A stretch of 64,000 nt of DNA. Source: Macrobrachium rosenbergii (lineage: Eukaryota > Arthropoda > Malacostraca > Decapoda > Palaemonidae). Below the pieces are notes generated by a model. It was given only the letters and a program-made list of their open reading frames with translations. It made no database searches and was not told the origin of the DNA. Shown here in pieces: positions 13,406 to 25,189 of this stretch. The stretch is from positions 41,051,599 to 41,115,598 of the forward strand of contig NC_089744.1 of assembly GCF_040412425.1 (NCBI RefSeq), read 5' to 3'. Numbering within the stretch: position 1 is the first letter of the stretch; every line of letters begins with the position of its first letter. Made by a program: the position numbers and the translations under genes.

Positions 13406-14421
13406 ATGGAGAATGCCGAAGCTATGGCTAGCCATCAAGCCTCCAGTCCTACACCTGCTGCATCAAACGCTCCAATTTCGAGCATCAATTCCCTAGTCCC
13501 CAAGTGGACTGAGGACGAGCCAGAAGCATGGCTGGAGGAGATCGAGGCTCTTTTCGATAACTACAGCACCACGGAGACGGAGAGAGCCTTAATACTAGCC
13601 AAGCATATGGAGGAAAAGCCAAGGCAGCGCTTCGCTCACTGGAGAAGAGCCAGAGAGGCAACATGGCGGAAGTTCGTAGAGTCATTACAAGGCCTACGAG
13701 ATAACCCCAGAAAAATGGAGACAACGGTTCCGAGGTCTTGCCAAGGAAGTCGGCTGGTCTTGGACGGAATGGGCATGTCACAAAACCCAGTCCGCATGCG
13801 CTGGTTCGACTCCTTGGCCTGCACGACGTTTGAGGATCTTTTCAATCGACCATGCTAGAAGACCTTTTCCAATGTGTGCCAGGGCCCCTTGCTGTATATC
13901 TTAACGATAAACAGCCCTCCACACTTATGGAAGCTTGTCGCATGGCTGATTCGTGGGAAACTTTCAATCAGTCGCATAGCACCTCTCAGAAGCGAATCAT
14001 CCCTCCGGCCTACCTCTCGAACTCCACTCGCCCAAAGAATGGACTGCCTAGCAAGACCCTGTGCAACTATTGCAAGAAGGGGGCCACGCTGAAGCTGAGT
14101 GCCGATACAAACTCCGGCACTAATAAGCAGCCTAACCCTACCAGCCAGAACTCCGCTCCCGATTCATCCGCTCAGCCCTCTCCTCCAACAGTTACTGCAG
14201 GCCACCGAGCCCATCCAAAAGGCCCGTGCAAATCCTGTGGGGCTGCTAGCCACTACAATGCTGGATCTCCGGCCTGTCCACATCATGTCCCCACCACCAA
14301 ATTTGTCAACCTAATCAGCACTTCATTTTCTGCTGCTGGTCCGCACCGGATCCTTACCCCGAGAGACTGGAAACCCAGTTCATCTCGGTGGCCCCTCTTC
14401 AGAGCACTAGCCTGCCAGTGA
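13406..14421 (+). pseudogene. Retrotransposon gag (capsid and zinc knuckles), frameshifted
   Basis: A first frame (13406-13858, 150 codons) has a capsid-like region (PKWTEDEPEAWLEEIEALF, then LAKHMEEKPRQRF). A second frame (13852-14421) continues with FQCVPGPLAVYL and MEACRMADSWE, as in Gypsy-type capsids. A zinc-knuckle start CNYCKK at about 14060 loses its His and last Cys to a frame change in a run of G. A second Cys/His set follows (CKSCGAASHYNAGSPAC, about 14230). The upstream purine-rich segment probably encoded the N-terminus. At least three frame breaks make it non-functional as read. Confidence 0.7.
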
Positions 14422-14723
14422 CCCTTCCGGTCACAGTAGACACTGCGGCAGACATTAGCCTGATCACTAGGGCCCAAGTGCCAGCCGGTGCCATGGTTGA
14501 CGAAGAAACCCGGTGGGAAATGAAGTGGATAGAGGGCCACACCATCACCGTTCCTACTGTCCAACTCCAGGTAATGACACCTTGGGGCCACCCCACGCCT
14601 TGGCGTGGTAGGTGGAATTCGCCCGGAGTGGTCTTCTTGTTGGGTCGGGATCTTCTCTGCGGAAGCCCGTTACCAACGCCACTTTGCAGCCACGTTACCT
14701 CCTCCACGGAGGCCCCATCCTAA
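14388..14723 (+). pseudogene. Retrotransposon aspartic protease (retropepsin)
   Basis: A 111-codon frame carries VDTAADISLI (the active-site D[ST]G-type motif, here DTA) and, about 60 residues on, the second conserved motif FLLGRDLL. Spacing and order match a retropepsin of about 100 residues. It overlaps the end of the gag frame in another phase, so it was probably translated with gag before the frames decayed. It would process the polyprotein. The Gly-to-Ala change in the active-site triplet may be inactivating. Confidence 0.72.
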
Positions 14724-15302
14724 AACTCTCAATAATGACAAACCTCCACCTTCCGCCCACCAAAGTGGTCCGCGGAAGGGGCATAACCCAACCTATTTCA
14801 GGCCTAGCCCTCTCCAATCGCGAAGGGCTGGCCCACCAAGAGGTCCTCCCCTCCCTGAAGAGAGATTCAGGAGGAGCAGTACCGCTGCAGGACGTGCAAG
14901 CGGGCAGACCACTCCACAAATTGGGAGGGCTGCCCAAGCAAGCAATGCCCAGCGGACGCCCGAACAAAACTCTCGGAGAGGCTACGATCTCCTGCTGGGG
15001 CAGGAATCTCTGCCGCAGCCAAACCAAGTCGTCCGAGAGGTATTGCACCTCCGGACCCCTTGTCAGGCATGCCTGACCCTCAACTGCTGCCAGTGCCACT
15101 TGCGAGCACTGAGCAGTGCCAGACTCCGTCCGCCACGGACGTTGAGCTACCAGTGGAAAAGGCCCCTATGCCGGGTCTAAATCATGAGGCGAATCCTCCT
15201 CCGGGAGATTTAGGATTCCCCATGCAGTTGATCATCGCACTGGAGAGCACTCCAGCTTCTTCTTTGCAAGATTCTTCTTTGCAAAATTTGACTCCAGGAT
15301 GA
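14720..15302 (+). pseudogene. Proline- and cysteine-rich segment after the protease
   Basis: Overlapping frames of 80-191 codons cover this stretch. One reads YRCRTCKRADHSTNWEGCP at about 14877, a Cys/His array like a gag zinc knuckle, followed by KQCPADAR. No RT motif (YxDD or LPQG-type) is found. It may be a displaced nucleocapsid-type segment or a remnant of a rearranged polyprotein; the function is unknown. Confidence 0.45.
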
Positions 15303-16278
15303 ACCCTGGAGGATCGAAAATGGTACCCCTTCCTCTGGAAGACCAGGAACTGGCATCCTCGGACGCAGAAGTCGAGATCGCTCGCTCAGGTTGTCGCAGC
15401 AGCCGGAGTAGGGAGTCCTCCCAGCTTTTGCAGTTGCCCTGACTTTGCGCCCGCTAGCCCTTCTGGCCTGTCCCCAGAGTCGGTGCCCTCATCACCTCCT
15501 AGGCCAGCTACTGATAGGCCTTGGAGGAACCTGAAGAAGAAGAAGAAGGGGCGGAAGAGAGCCCAGTAGTTGCCGAGCTATACGCTCATCCTGGCACTAG
15601 TGCCCTCTCGGCACAGTGCCCTAACATCTTAAGAGTGATCCTGGCCCCTTGCCCAGAGAAGGTAGCCAGTGTGATCTCTTCCTTTTATTTGTACATAGCC
15701 TAGGCCACCTTAAAGTACAGTACATCAATTTAGTAGCCTTGTTCTTTCCACTTACCACCGAGCCGCAGTAATCACGTAAGTAGCATAACTAATTTCAGTA
15801 ATCTTAACTATTGTGAATTGAGCCACGATGCTCGTGACACGCATGGCCTAAGACCTCAGTGAGGCACCCATTTATCATATGAGGCAACCTCATGAATTAA
15901 CTAGTAAATTTTTAATTGTATTAAACATAAACCATGTTGTAATTTAGTTAGAATATTAACTCTTATGTTGGTGCTACGGGTCGGGTTAGGATAGGTTAGG
16001 CTAGGAATATCATAGAACGTACCACTAGGCTAGGTCTAAAACATCATGATTGTAGGAGGTAGCCTATAATAACCGTGAGCACCTTCTAGTACTATTAGAA
16101 TTAGGTAAAGTAGTGATTATAGCTCATATCCTATCTAGGGTTAGGTAGTTCTGTAGCTAGGTAGGCTAACCAGGACTAATCTGCTCAGGGGAAGAAGAGT
16201 AACCTAATAGAGGCGAACAGCTTGTTAGTATAGACCTTCACGCCCGAAAAGGGAGTGAAGGCCCTCTTAAGGGGGAGC
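15303..16278 (+). other. Non-coding 3' internal region of the LTR retrotransposon
   Basis: Contains a small acidic frame (15521-15703) of no known family, then about 570 bp without coding sequence. The last 15 bases, CTTAAGGGGGAGC, form a purine-rich tract abutting the 3' LTR at 16279, in the place of a polypurine tract. Scattered GGTTAGG-like words (15985-16010) are not tandem. Confidence 0.6.
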
Positions 16279-17480
<1,202 letters not shown>

Positions 17481-17499
17481 GATATATATCTGTTCACTG

Positions 17500-18490
17500 T
17501 TGTAAAATCTGCCTTGTATTTTTTATATCATCATTTCTCATACGTAGTAATTTAATTATGGTAACGACCACTGTTTTCATGATAATTTATTAGATAATTT
17601 GGAATGGCAGCATATCTTTAACTGTTGTTAGTATTATACAAAACAAAAAAAAAAAAGTACCTATACAATTGATGAAGGGTTCTTTGTGAAATAATTCTGC
17701 ATCAAAAATGTTGATAAGAAATTTATGGTAAAACTGGTCTGTATATTACTTGGTTACTTTGCTTAAAATTTAAATATGCAAGGAAAATCATCAGTAAGGA
17801 ATTTGACACATTACCTTTTTGTTAATATCTGTCACGTTTTCATTCAAAGGGGTCAAGGTCATCCCATTTGGCGTTTGATTATTCCCCATATCTTGTGGTT
17901 CCTCCTGTTGGTCATTAACCTGCAACAAAGATTTACTTTTAGATTTAATCATAACTGAAAGGGTATTAGAAGTATATTCTCTGTGTATATGCAACTATTC
18001 AAACCAATGTATACCACATTTAAGCATTATATAAAGTCATGTGAAAAGTCTACAATACTTTTAGAAAATATATTCCAAGAATATCCATGTAAATATGTGT
18101 GAGAGGAAGTAGTGGGAAGAAGTTTGTTAGATTGTGCTCATAAATAGAGGTTGAAGTTGAAAAAACAGGTTTTGACATAGGAAAAACCTATTTTTAACAA
18201 GCATAAGTCTTAATTTAATCCTCAAGGAGTTACTTCTTCCATGGTCTACTAGAGCTCCATGGTGACCAAACTAATATCAAAGAATTCTCTTTAGCTGGTC
18301 TCATGGAAGGTACTGTATTGTGTCGTAGAGATAAACACTGTAACACATGTTGGAGTATGTAATGGACTCAAAGATAAGGGGGCACTTTCCCAAATCTTTA
18401 CAGTGAGGCTGTATATCCAGGTTCTTCCACCACCAAAACCTGCTTGGAAGAAGAAGTGATTAGTGTATATGTGCATTCCGCCATATTGTC
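17500..18490. repeat. Duplicated segment, right copy of the 8050-9090 repeat
   Basis: Collinear with 8050-9090, with many small indels. The two copies lie either side of the LTR element and its microsatellites, in the same orientation. Small frames on either strand (17776-17958, 17791-17994, 18291-18515) have no recognisable domain and are not shared intact with the other copy. Confidence 0.85.
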
Positions 18491-18662
18491 TACAACAGAC
18501 CTGTGCGGAGACCAAGAAGCATTACTTTCTGTTGGTCAATGCAGAATGATCCCGTGCCCAAATCCCATGCCTTTTCATCAGGGAAGTGGGAAGGTTTTGA
18601 GGACTCAACAGCAACTACCTAAAACAGGTTTTTCCAGTGTCAAAACCTGTTTTTTGATAGTG
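18157..18662. mobile_element. MITE-like element with about 45 bp terminal inverted repeats
   Basis: The left end reads AAAAACAGGTTTTGACATAG then GAAAAACCTATTTTT (about 18163-18196). The right end, 18617-18662, is its reverse complement (AACAGGTTTTTCCAGTGTCA, then AAACCTGTTTT). About 500 bp, no coding capacity. The copy at 8760-9090 keeps only the left end, and 6850-7060 matches only the interior. A 73-codon frame at 18444-18665 is judged non-coding. Confidence 0.72.
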
Positions 18663-18899
18663 TAGTCGCTTGTTTCGTCTTCAAGGAGCTTTACAAAGAA
18701 ATTGACAGGTGATGTAAAGGCTTAAGCTCTCAATTTTTAATCCCAACACCCCAAAGAAAAAACATTTCTGGTCCGAGTCAAGCCACAAATTTCAAGCCCC
18801 ATTCTTTACTCCAAATACTCCTCAGGTTTTGGTATCAAAGAACAAGAAACTACACACGAACTTATGTTTTAGGATGTGATTTACAGTGGTTTTACCTAC
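18663..18899. other. Short stretch without recognised features
   Basis: No gene or repeat recognised between the MITE and the DIRS relic. Confidence 0.4.
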
Positions 18900-19039
18900 G
18901 CATGCCAAGTCTGGTTGCAGTACTGTCATCCTTCTCCCAGCGATGGTTAACATACTCACCATCTATAAGACCCCGTGTTTTCTGCAGTAGCGCCTAGGGG
19001 TTAGGACTAACCATAGCACCCACTGATACATAGTGTAGT

Positions 19040-19600
19040 CAAATTAATAATGTTTTTTAAAAAATACTGTCTCTGATGACCATCCTGTACATTCAAAGAT
19101 TTCTTCGAAAGAGACATTTCTGAAGAAGGGCAACGACGTACTCACTTTCCTAATATCATGTGACCTAGGAAAGGAGTGTGAATTTGCCTTTTTAATGAGA
19201 GACACTATGTACAATCATTCTCAGCCCTTGTAGGGAGAATGGTTTGTTTCACTGGGGTGCAGGAGAATCAGGCCCTCTGGGATGTTTGCCGTGACTTTTA
19301 GGTAAACTTCAAGTGCTTTAACCAGGCATAATGTCTTGTCTGCTAAATTTAGTTTTCTTATCAAAATGGCGGATTTCCTTCTTAAAGGATTCTAATCCTT
19401 CGCTAGGAATGATGGACCAGGGGACAATAACAATTGGTCAGCTGTTTGCGTGATGCAGCGTCCCCATCTAAGAGCGCCCAGTTCACTAATATGAGCTCCT
19501 GAAGCTAACACAACCAAGAAGATCACCTTTTGCAGCATATGAGTTGTGGTTGTACTGGGTCTGCTGAATAGAGGGGTTGATAGAAGTCTAAGCACCTTGT
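19040..19600 (-). pseudogene. DIRS tyrosine recombinase, broken
   Basis: Motifs in order: KVIFLVVLASGAHISELGAL (box containing the first catalytic Arg, here His), LCLVKALEVYL, SHDIRKVSTSLPFF (the H-x-x-R box, about 19171-19130) and FEEIFECTGWSS. The first Arg to His change would remove a catalytic residue and fits CpG decay. Frameshifts separate the blocks, and a 46 bp tandem duplication lies just upstream at 19748-19839. The nucleophilic Tyr could not be located. Confidence 0.7.
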
Positions 19601-19747
19601 TCAGGGACCAAGTAATTGGAAGCCTTTCAAAACAGGTCTTTGTAGTGCAAAAGGCTGGAGAAGGGAAGTGACAATTTCTATATTAGTCAATCCTGAATCC
19701 CTAAAGCAAGGATTCCATTAATGCTACCTAGTATGCCATGATTGTTA

Positions 19748-19839
19748 TAACAGCAAGGCATTTGTCTTCAAAAAGGTATTTGAGAAAATTTAATAACAGC
19801 AAGCCGTTTGTCTTCAAAAAGGTATTTAAGAAAATTTAA
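19748..19839. repeat. 46 bp tandem duplication
   Basis: TAACAGCAAGGCATTTGTCT and the following 26 bases are repeated once with three or so changes (second copy from 19794). The period is not a multiple of three. It lies within the DIRS relic. Confidence 0.85.
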
Positions 19840-20154
19840 AAGTGTTTCCATAGAAATTTCAACTGGGCTCTCATTATGGATATAATCTAACCATATCTTC
19901 CATATGGACTGGTATTGTCAGACAGACAATGTCCATAGTTTTTGCACTAGGTACGTAGCAATTTTGGGCGAGTAATTTTTACAATAAACAATATTTAAAA
20001 AATACACTCATGAAGGTCTCAGCTCAGAAAGGACGATGCGTAGATGACTTTCCATCTTACTGTTTGGGATAGAACAGTGGATGGTAGTGGAATTTATCTC
20101 TTTGCCTGTTGTTAGAGTAATATGAACCAATGCCTATTTGGCCAATTTGGGGCA

Positions 20155-20770
20155 TTAGGTATTCCTCTGAAGGTTAGAAGGTTGCTCAAACCCTTCAAAA
20201 TCTGGGACAATGGAGGACAAAGGTATATCATCCTCCATTAATTTCAGTCTTGTAGGAAGGCATCTCTTGCTGTTGCTTGACTGTTCAAGTTCGGAGACAC
20301 ATACACTGGAAGTGTTGTGATTCCTGTATTTGGCGAAAAGGTCCACTTCCGGTTGTGGAAGCATGTTGGCTATTGTTTTGAAAAGAGTGGTTGTCCAACA
20401 TCAACTCTGTTGAGGCTGTCATTTTCCTTGATAGTGTCTGCTATTACACTGAGAGACCCTGTAAGGTGAAATGCAGACAAGTACCACTTCCTTGCTTGCA
20501 CCATCCGACGGATGACTAGCCGTATCATATTGAGAGGGGGCAGATGTGATCCCGACCTCTTGATGCAGGACACTAGAGTCAAGTTGTCTAGAACCAACAA
20601 AATGTGTCTCTTCTGGAGGTTTGAGTTTTTTGAGACAAAAAAAAAAAAAAAAAAAAGAGAGCCATCAGCTCCAAGAAATCAATGTGACAATTAGGCAGAG
20701 TAGCTGACCACTTGACGATCCTCCTAATGTTCCCCCAACCTGTCAACGAGGCATCTGTGTGTATTGTCAC
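20155..20770 (-). pseudogene. DIRS RNase H domain, broken
   Basis: Three minus-strand frames carry in order HTDASLTGWG and HIDFLELMAL (20770-20588), LVLDNLTLVSCIKRSGS and WYLSAFHLTGSLSVIADT (20600-20370), and LPQPEVDLFAKYRNHNT (20364-20155). These are the signature blocks of the RNase H and connecting region of DIRS polymerases. A run of about 20 A (20637-20656 on the plus strand) interrupts the frame inside the domain, giving a run of Phe. Confidence 0.72.
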
Positions 20771-21416
20771 TCATACAGACAGAGGAGTCAGGGTGACCTG
20801 TTTTGCCTGGGATTCCTTCCGGGTCCAAGGCCAAATTATTATTAAGAAAAGCTTAACCAGACCACTGAGCTGACTATCAGCTCTCATAGGGCTGGCCCGG
20901 AGGATTTGGATGAAATGACAGGTCTAGTCTAGAAGCCTAGCACTGAGACCAAATAGGTCATTCGATATAGTGATGAATGAATGAGAATGAAATTAAAAAC
21001 TGCAGAGAGGCACTCACTCTCATACTAGAACACACTCACACAGTAAATACATACATACTCAAGTTTCCATATATACTCAGTAAAAAGGTATATTAAAACT
21101 TACAATATATTTAATAAAATTTTAAAATTTAGTTGTTTTAAAATTCATTAGACCCCTAAGGGTTTTCATATTTCTATTATTTACTTTTTATATTTTATCA
21201 ATTAAATCACAGCTCCTCATGAACATTAAGATTGGTATGACTGAAAGTGTAATAGATTCCGACAAAATTTCCTTCATTGATTATTTCCAAAATTTGATAA
21301 TCGCTGCAGGTTATATTTTGGACATTCACACATTACATGTTTCACAGTTATCTACACTTTGCAACCTGGGCATTTAGGAGGAGGGCCACAGGAACTGTTC
21401 ATTAAGTGTTCATGTG

Positions 21417-22000
21417 TCAAACAAGTATGCCTATTCGAAGATGCATCAGAATTACTTGTGCGTGTCTCTCTCTCTGATATGACAAACTCCATTTTCCAAC
21501 ACTGGATTTTATCCATTTCAATTTATTTTCAGGTTCTTCATTCCATATATTTTGCCATTTACTTACAACGACTGTTTTTAAATATCTTATATAGTCACTA
21601 ACAGGGATGTCTACATTTGCTCTTGTCATGTGGACTGCTTCTTTGGCTGCTTTATCAGCCTCTTCATTTCCTTTGGTCCCTACATGGGCAGAGATCCAAC
21701 ATATTTCTATATTTTTTCCATTATTATACAATTTATGGAGTGAAAACTTAGTTTGCTGTACAATATTTTTTTTATTATAGCTTTGAAATGGCTTCTATAG
21801 CGCTTCTAGAGTCGCTATAAATCACAAAATTATTACATGAGGCTTCTCTAATTATCATTATGGTTAATGCTATTGCACATAACTCAGCTGTAAATGCCGA
21901 GCATTGTCTGGTAGAGAGAACTGATACGTTTTGTCTGGGGATACTGCAGTATATCCCACTCCACATTGTAACTTAGATCCGTTGGTGCATATTGCATAAT
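21417..22000 (-). pseudogene. LINE RNase H domain
   Basis: Frames 21966-21775 (CSAFTAELCAIALTI, FVIYSDSRSAIEAI) and 21731-21417 (NIEICWISAHVGTKGNEEAD, KAAKEAVHMTR) carry the acidic, SDS and H-x-G-x-x-GNE-x-AD motifs of a type I RNase H. A frameshift near 21770 separates them. Downstream, a Cys-containing segment corresponding to CPDCNV in the 60 kb copy can be followed to about 21355. Confidence 0.82.
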
Positions 22001-22304
22001 GTGGACCTTTTTGGATTATATGTTCTACTGTATGTGTCTATGGTGTTCTGAGGTATATGAATGACTTTTTGATAAATAATTCAAGTGTGTACAAATTCAC
22101 ATTTTATTCATTGTCCAAGGAGGAGGTAATTTTAATATTAAATGTACAGTATTTGTATATTTATATTTAGTGACTCAAACAATCTTTTAGCTCTAATTGG
22201 GAAAGGAAGTGGATGATTGTTTATAAACACATCTCTTAATCCAAATAATTTTTTGGTTGCAGAATCATTTGTCTGACCTCTCAGAGCACTCTTCATTGTT
22301 ACTA

Positions 22305-24162
22305 TAGCTAGTTCACTTGAGGTAGATTCTTGGGCCTATGAGACGTTTCTTTTGTGGCCTCTGATTGCCTGGTACCGGGAGGTAGGTGGCTCGCTCACTG
22401 TCTCATTTTTACGTCTGTAGCTCAGAAAACTAGCAATATGTTGATAATTCTTCATTTATCTCACGTTTTGCACAAGATAGGAAAGTTTTGGTCATTCAAT
22501 AGGATTTGGTATTAATTGTACAACTAACTCATGACTTCCTGAAATCAATAAGACAAAACACAAAGGAATTACAAGTAGAAGTGAAGAGAGAAGCATTTAA
22601 TTCTTTATACCTGTTTTTACTTATCATCGGATTTTGCATCATTCATGCGATCAAGACAAAATAAAACTTGTCTTTTCATAGAATAAATTCACCCTGAATA
22701 CGCTGGTGCTTACAGATTTTAGATGCGTGTGATATGTGAAGAGAAAATGAAGAATATGTCTTATTATGTTGCATCCGTTCTTGACTTAGTTTGGCAGTAG
22801 TGCCGAGAGACGGTGATTTGCAAACAGCAAGAGCTTTGAAGCGCCATTGACAGTTGCCAATTAATGATATGAGAAGTTTGCTGTTTCCACAATATTTACC
22901 ACATTATTATGTCATTACATTTTCTGTAAATAAATGCATAGAATTCCCATTATGACTGTTGAACCTTTTCACTCCAATATTGTACATGTCCATATGTCTG
23001 GACATATCTGATAAGAAAAAATTAATAATTGGATGGATGCAACTGGATGTGTTGGCTTTAATTTAGTCTAGGTGAGAAATTTGCATACTGTAGGCTACAT
23101 GATAAATAACAGGCCTAAATAATTATGAGTTCATTATTATGGCCGCTTGTTTCTCTGGTCAATAACATCAAAAGCTTATGGTTTTTATCTGTTCATTCAA
23201 TGAATGAAAGAACATCTTTTTATTTCTTACCCTAAAATCTACTGGCAATGTAATGAATATAAAATTCTATTTTTTTCAGAATTTGTTTGGGCTAAACTTA
23301 CACCAGAATGTTTAGTCCTTTATGTACATGTTACATTTGATAACTATGTAGGCCTGTTATTTATCATGTAGCCTATAGTATGCAAATTTCTCACCTAGAC
23401 TAAATTGAAGCCAACACATCCACATGCATCCATTCGATTATTAATTTTTTCTTATCAGATATGTCCAGACATACAGACATAAATGATACTGGAGTGAAAA
23501 AGTTTGACAGTCATAATGGGAGTTCTATGCATTTATTTACAGAAAATGTAATGACATAATAATACGGTAAATATTGTAGAAACTGCAAATGTCTCATATC
23601 ATTAACTGGCAACTGTCAACAGCACCTCAAAGCTCTCGCTGTTTGCATCACCGTCACTCAGCACTACTGCCAAACTGAGTCAAGAATGGATACAACATAA
23701 TAAGACATATTCTTCACTCTCTCTTCACATATCACATGCATCTAAAATCTGAAAGCACCAGCGTATTCAGGGTGAATTTATTGTATGAAAAGACAAGTTT
23801 TATTTTATCTTGATCGCATGAATGATGCAAAATCCAAGGATAAGTAAAAACAGGTATAAAAAATTAAATGCTTCTCTCTTCACTTTTACTCGTTGTAATT
23901 CCTTTGTGTTTTATCTTACTGATTTCAGGAAGTCATGATTTAATTGTACAATTAATACCAAATCCTATGGTATGACCAAAGCTTTCCTATCTTGTGCAAA
24001 ACGTGAGATAAATCAAGAAATGTAAACATATTGCCACTTTTCTGAGCTACAGAAGTAAAAATGAGACAGTGAGGGAGCCGCCTACCTCCCGGTACCAGCC
24101 AATCAGAGGACGCCAAACAAAAGTCTCGTAGGCCCAAGAATCTACCTTAAGTGAACCAGCTA
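22305..24162. mobile_element. Giant foldback element (arms about 810 bp) nested in the LINE
   Basis: The left arm 22305 to about 23117 is the reverse complement of about 23349-24162, with roughly 90% identity by eye; only about 230 bp separate them. Outer ends are TAGCTAGTTCACTTGAGGTA and (complement of the right) TAGCTGGTTCACTTAAGGTA. TA lies at both flanks (22303-22304, 24163-24164), and removing the element plus one TA gives GTTACTAGCTCTC, exactly the sequence of the uninterrupted LINE at about 61496-61508. The loop and arms have no recognisable gene. A TA target points to the Tc1-mariner/pogo group, but the family is unknown. Confidence 0.9.
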
Positions 24163-25189
24163 TAGCTCTCTATGGAGAGAGAGAGGTGGTTCACCACATT
24201 TAACTTGTAAAGATGTTGGTGATGATCGAAAAGCTCCTGAACATATTCTAAGGCCTTCATTATGAACTGGGTCTAACGTTTCCAGCTTCTGATGCCGAGC
24301 CATGTATTTCGCTTCCATAATCAATGATAAACAGTACTGCTGCTTTATACAGTACAGTAGGGTATGTCTATCAGCTCCCCATGTAGTGTTCGACAGTTTT
24401 TTAATTAGGTTTAATGCTCTTTTACATTTTGATTTCATGTATGTTATGTGGGCTTTCCAAAGTTCAAGTGAGTATCAAATAATAATCCTTAAAATTTGGC
24501 TGTTTGGCCAATTGGTATGGACTGATTTCTGATTTTTAAATCTATTTCTTCACCTTTTTTCCACTTTTTATTTTTATAAAACATTACTGCTTGAGTCTTC
24601 TTATGAAAAATTTGAAGCCTACAGATGAGGCCCATTCATTTACTTTTACTATAGATTTCTTAATGATTCTCTCTGCATGTTTAATGTGAGATTCTGAATA
24701 ATATATGGCAAAATCATCCACATACAAGTTACTTTTAATTCCGATTGGTAGATTATTACTACCATCATTTATTGCTAAAGTAAACAGTGTGCCACTAAGG
24801 ACACGTCCTAGTGGAATACCATTTTCAAGTGGAAATGTACCTGACAATACATCATCAATTCTCACTTGAAAAGTACGATTTCTCAGAAGGTTTTGGATAA
24901 ACCTAGGTAAATGTCCATGGATGCTATTTTTATGTAACGTTTTTAATATTGCATACCCCCATGTAGTATCATATGCCTTTTCAATGTCAAAAAAGACTGC
25001 TGTAGTAATTTGTTTTAGTTCAAATTCTTTGTATGTGGTTTTCCAAGTTAGAAAGAGAATCCAGTGTACAGTAGATCTATTACACTGTGACCCAAATTGA
25101 GTGGGAGTTAAAATTTTATTTTCTCGAATGTGCCCTGTTAGTTGAGCATTTAACATTTTCTCTAGAAATTTGCATAAACAACTTGTTAA

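Larger units (their letters stand above)
18900..20835 (-). mobile_element. Decayed DIRS-type retrotransposon relic
   Basis: On the minus strand a DIRS-like RNase H (20770-20155) is followed by a tyrosine recombinase (about 19600-19040), the gene order of DIRS elements. The family differs from the two DIRS copies at 47-60 kb. The upstream RT and gag are missing: the relic stops at 20835, where the 3' end of an I-type LINE begins. No terminal repeats were identified. Confidence 0.7.

Noticed and set aside
14605..15180. 191-codon plus-strand frame after the protease
   Set aside because: Pro/Arg-rich, overlaps three other open frames of similar length in GC-rich DNA, and has no recognisable domain; only the frame with the Cys/His array was considered.
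15979..16010. GGTTAGG-like words suggesting a telomeric tract
   Set aside because: Only a few scattered degenerate copies, inside the LTR element, not a tandem array.
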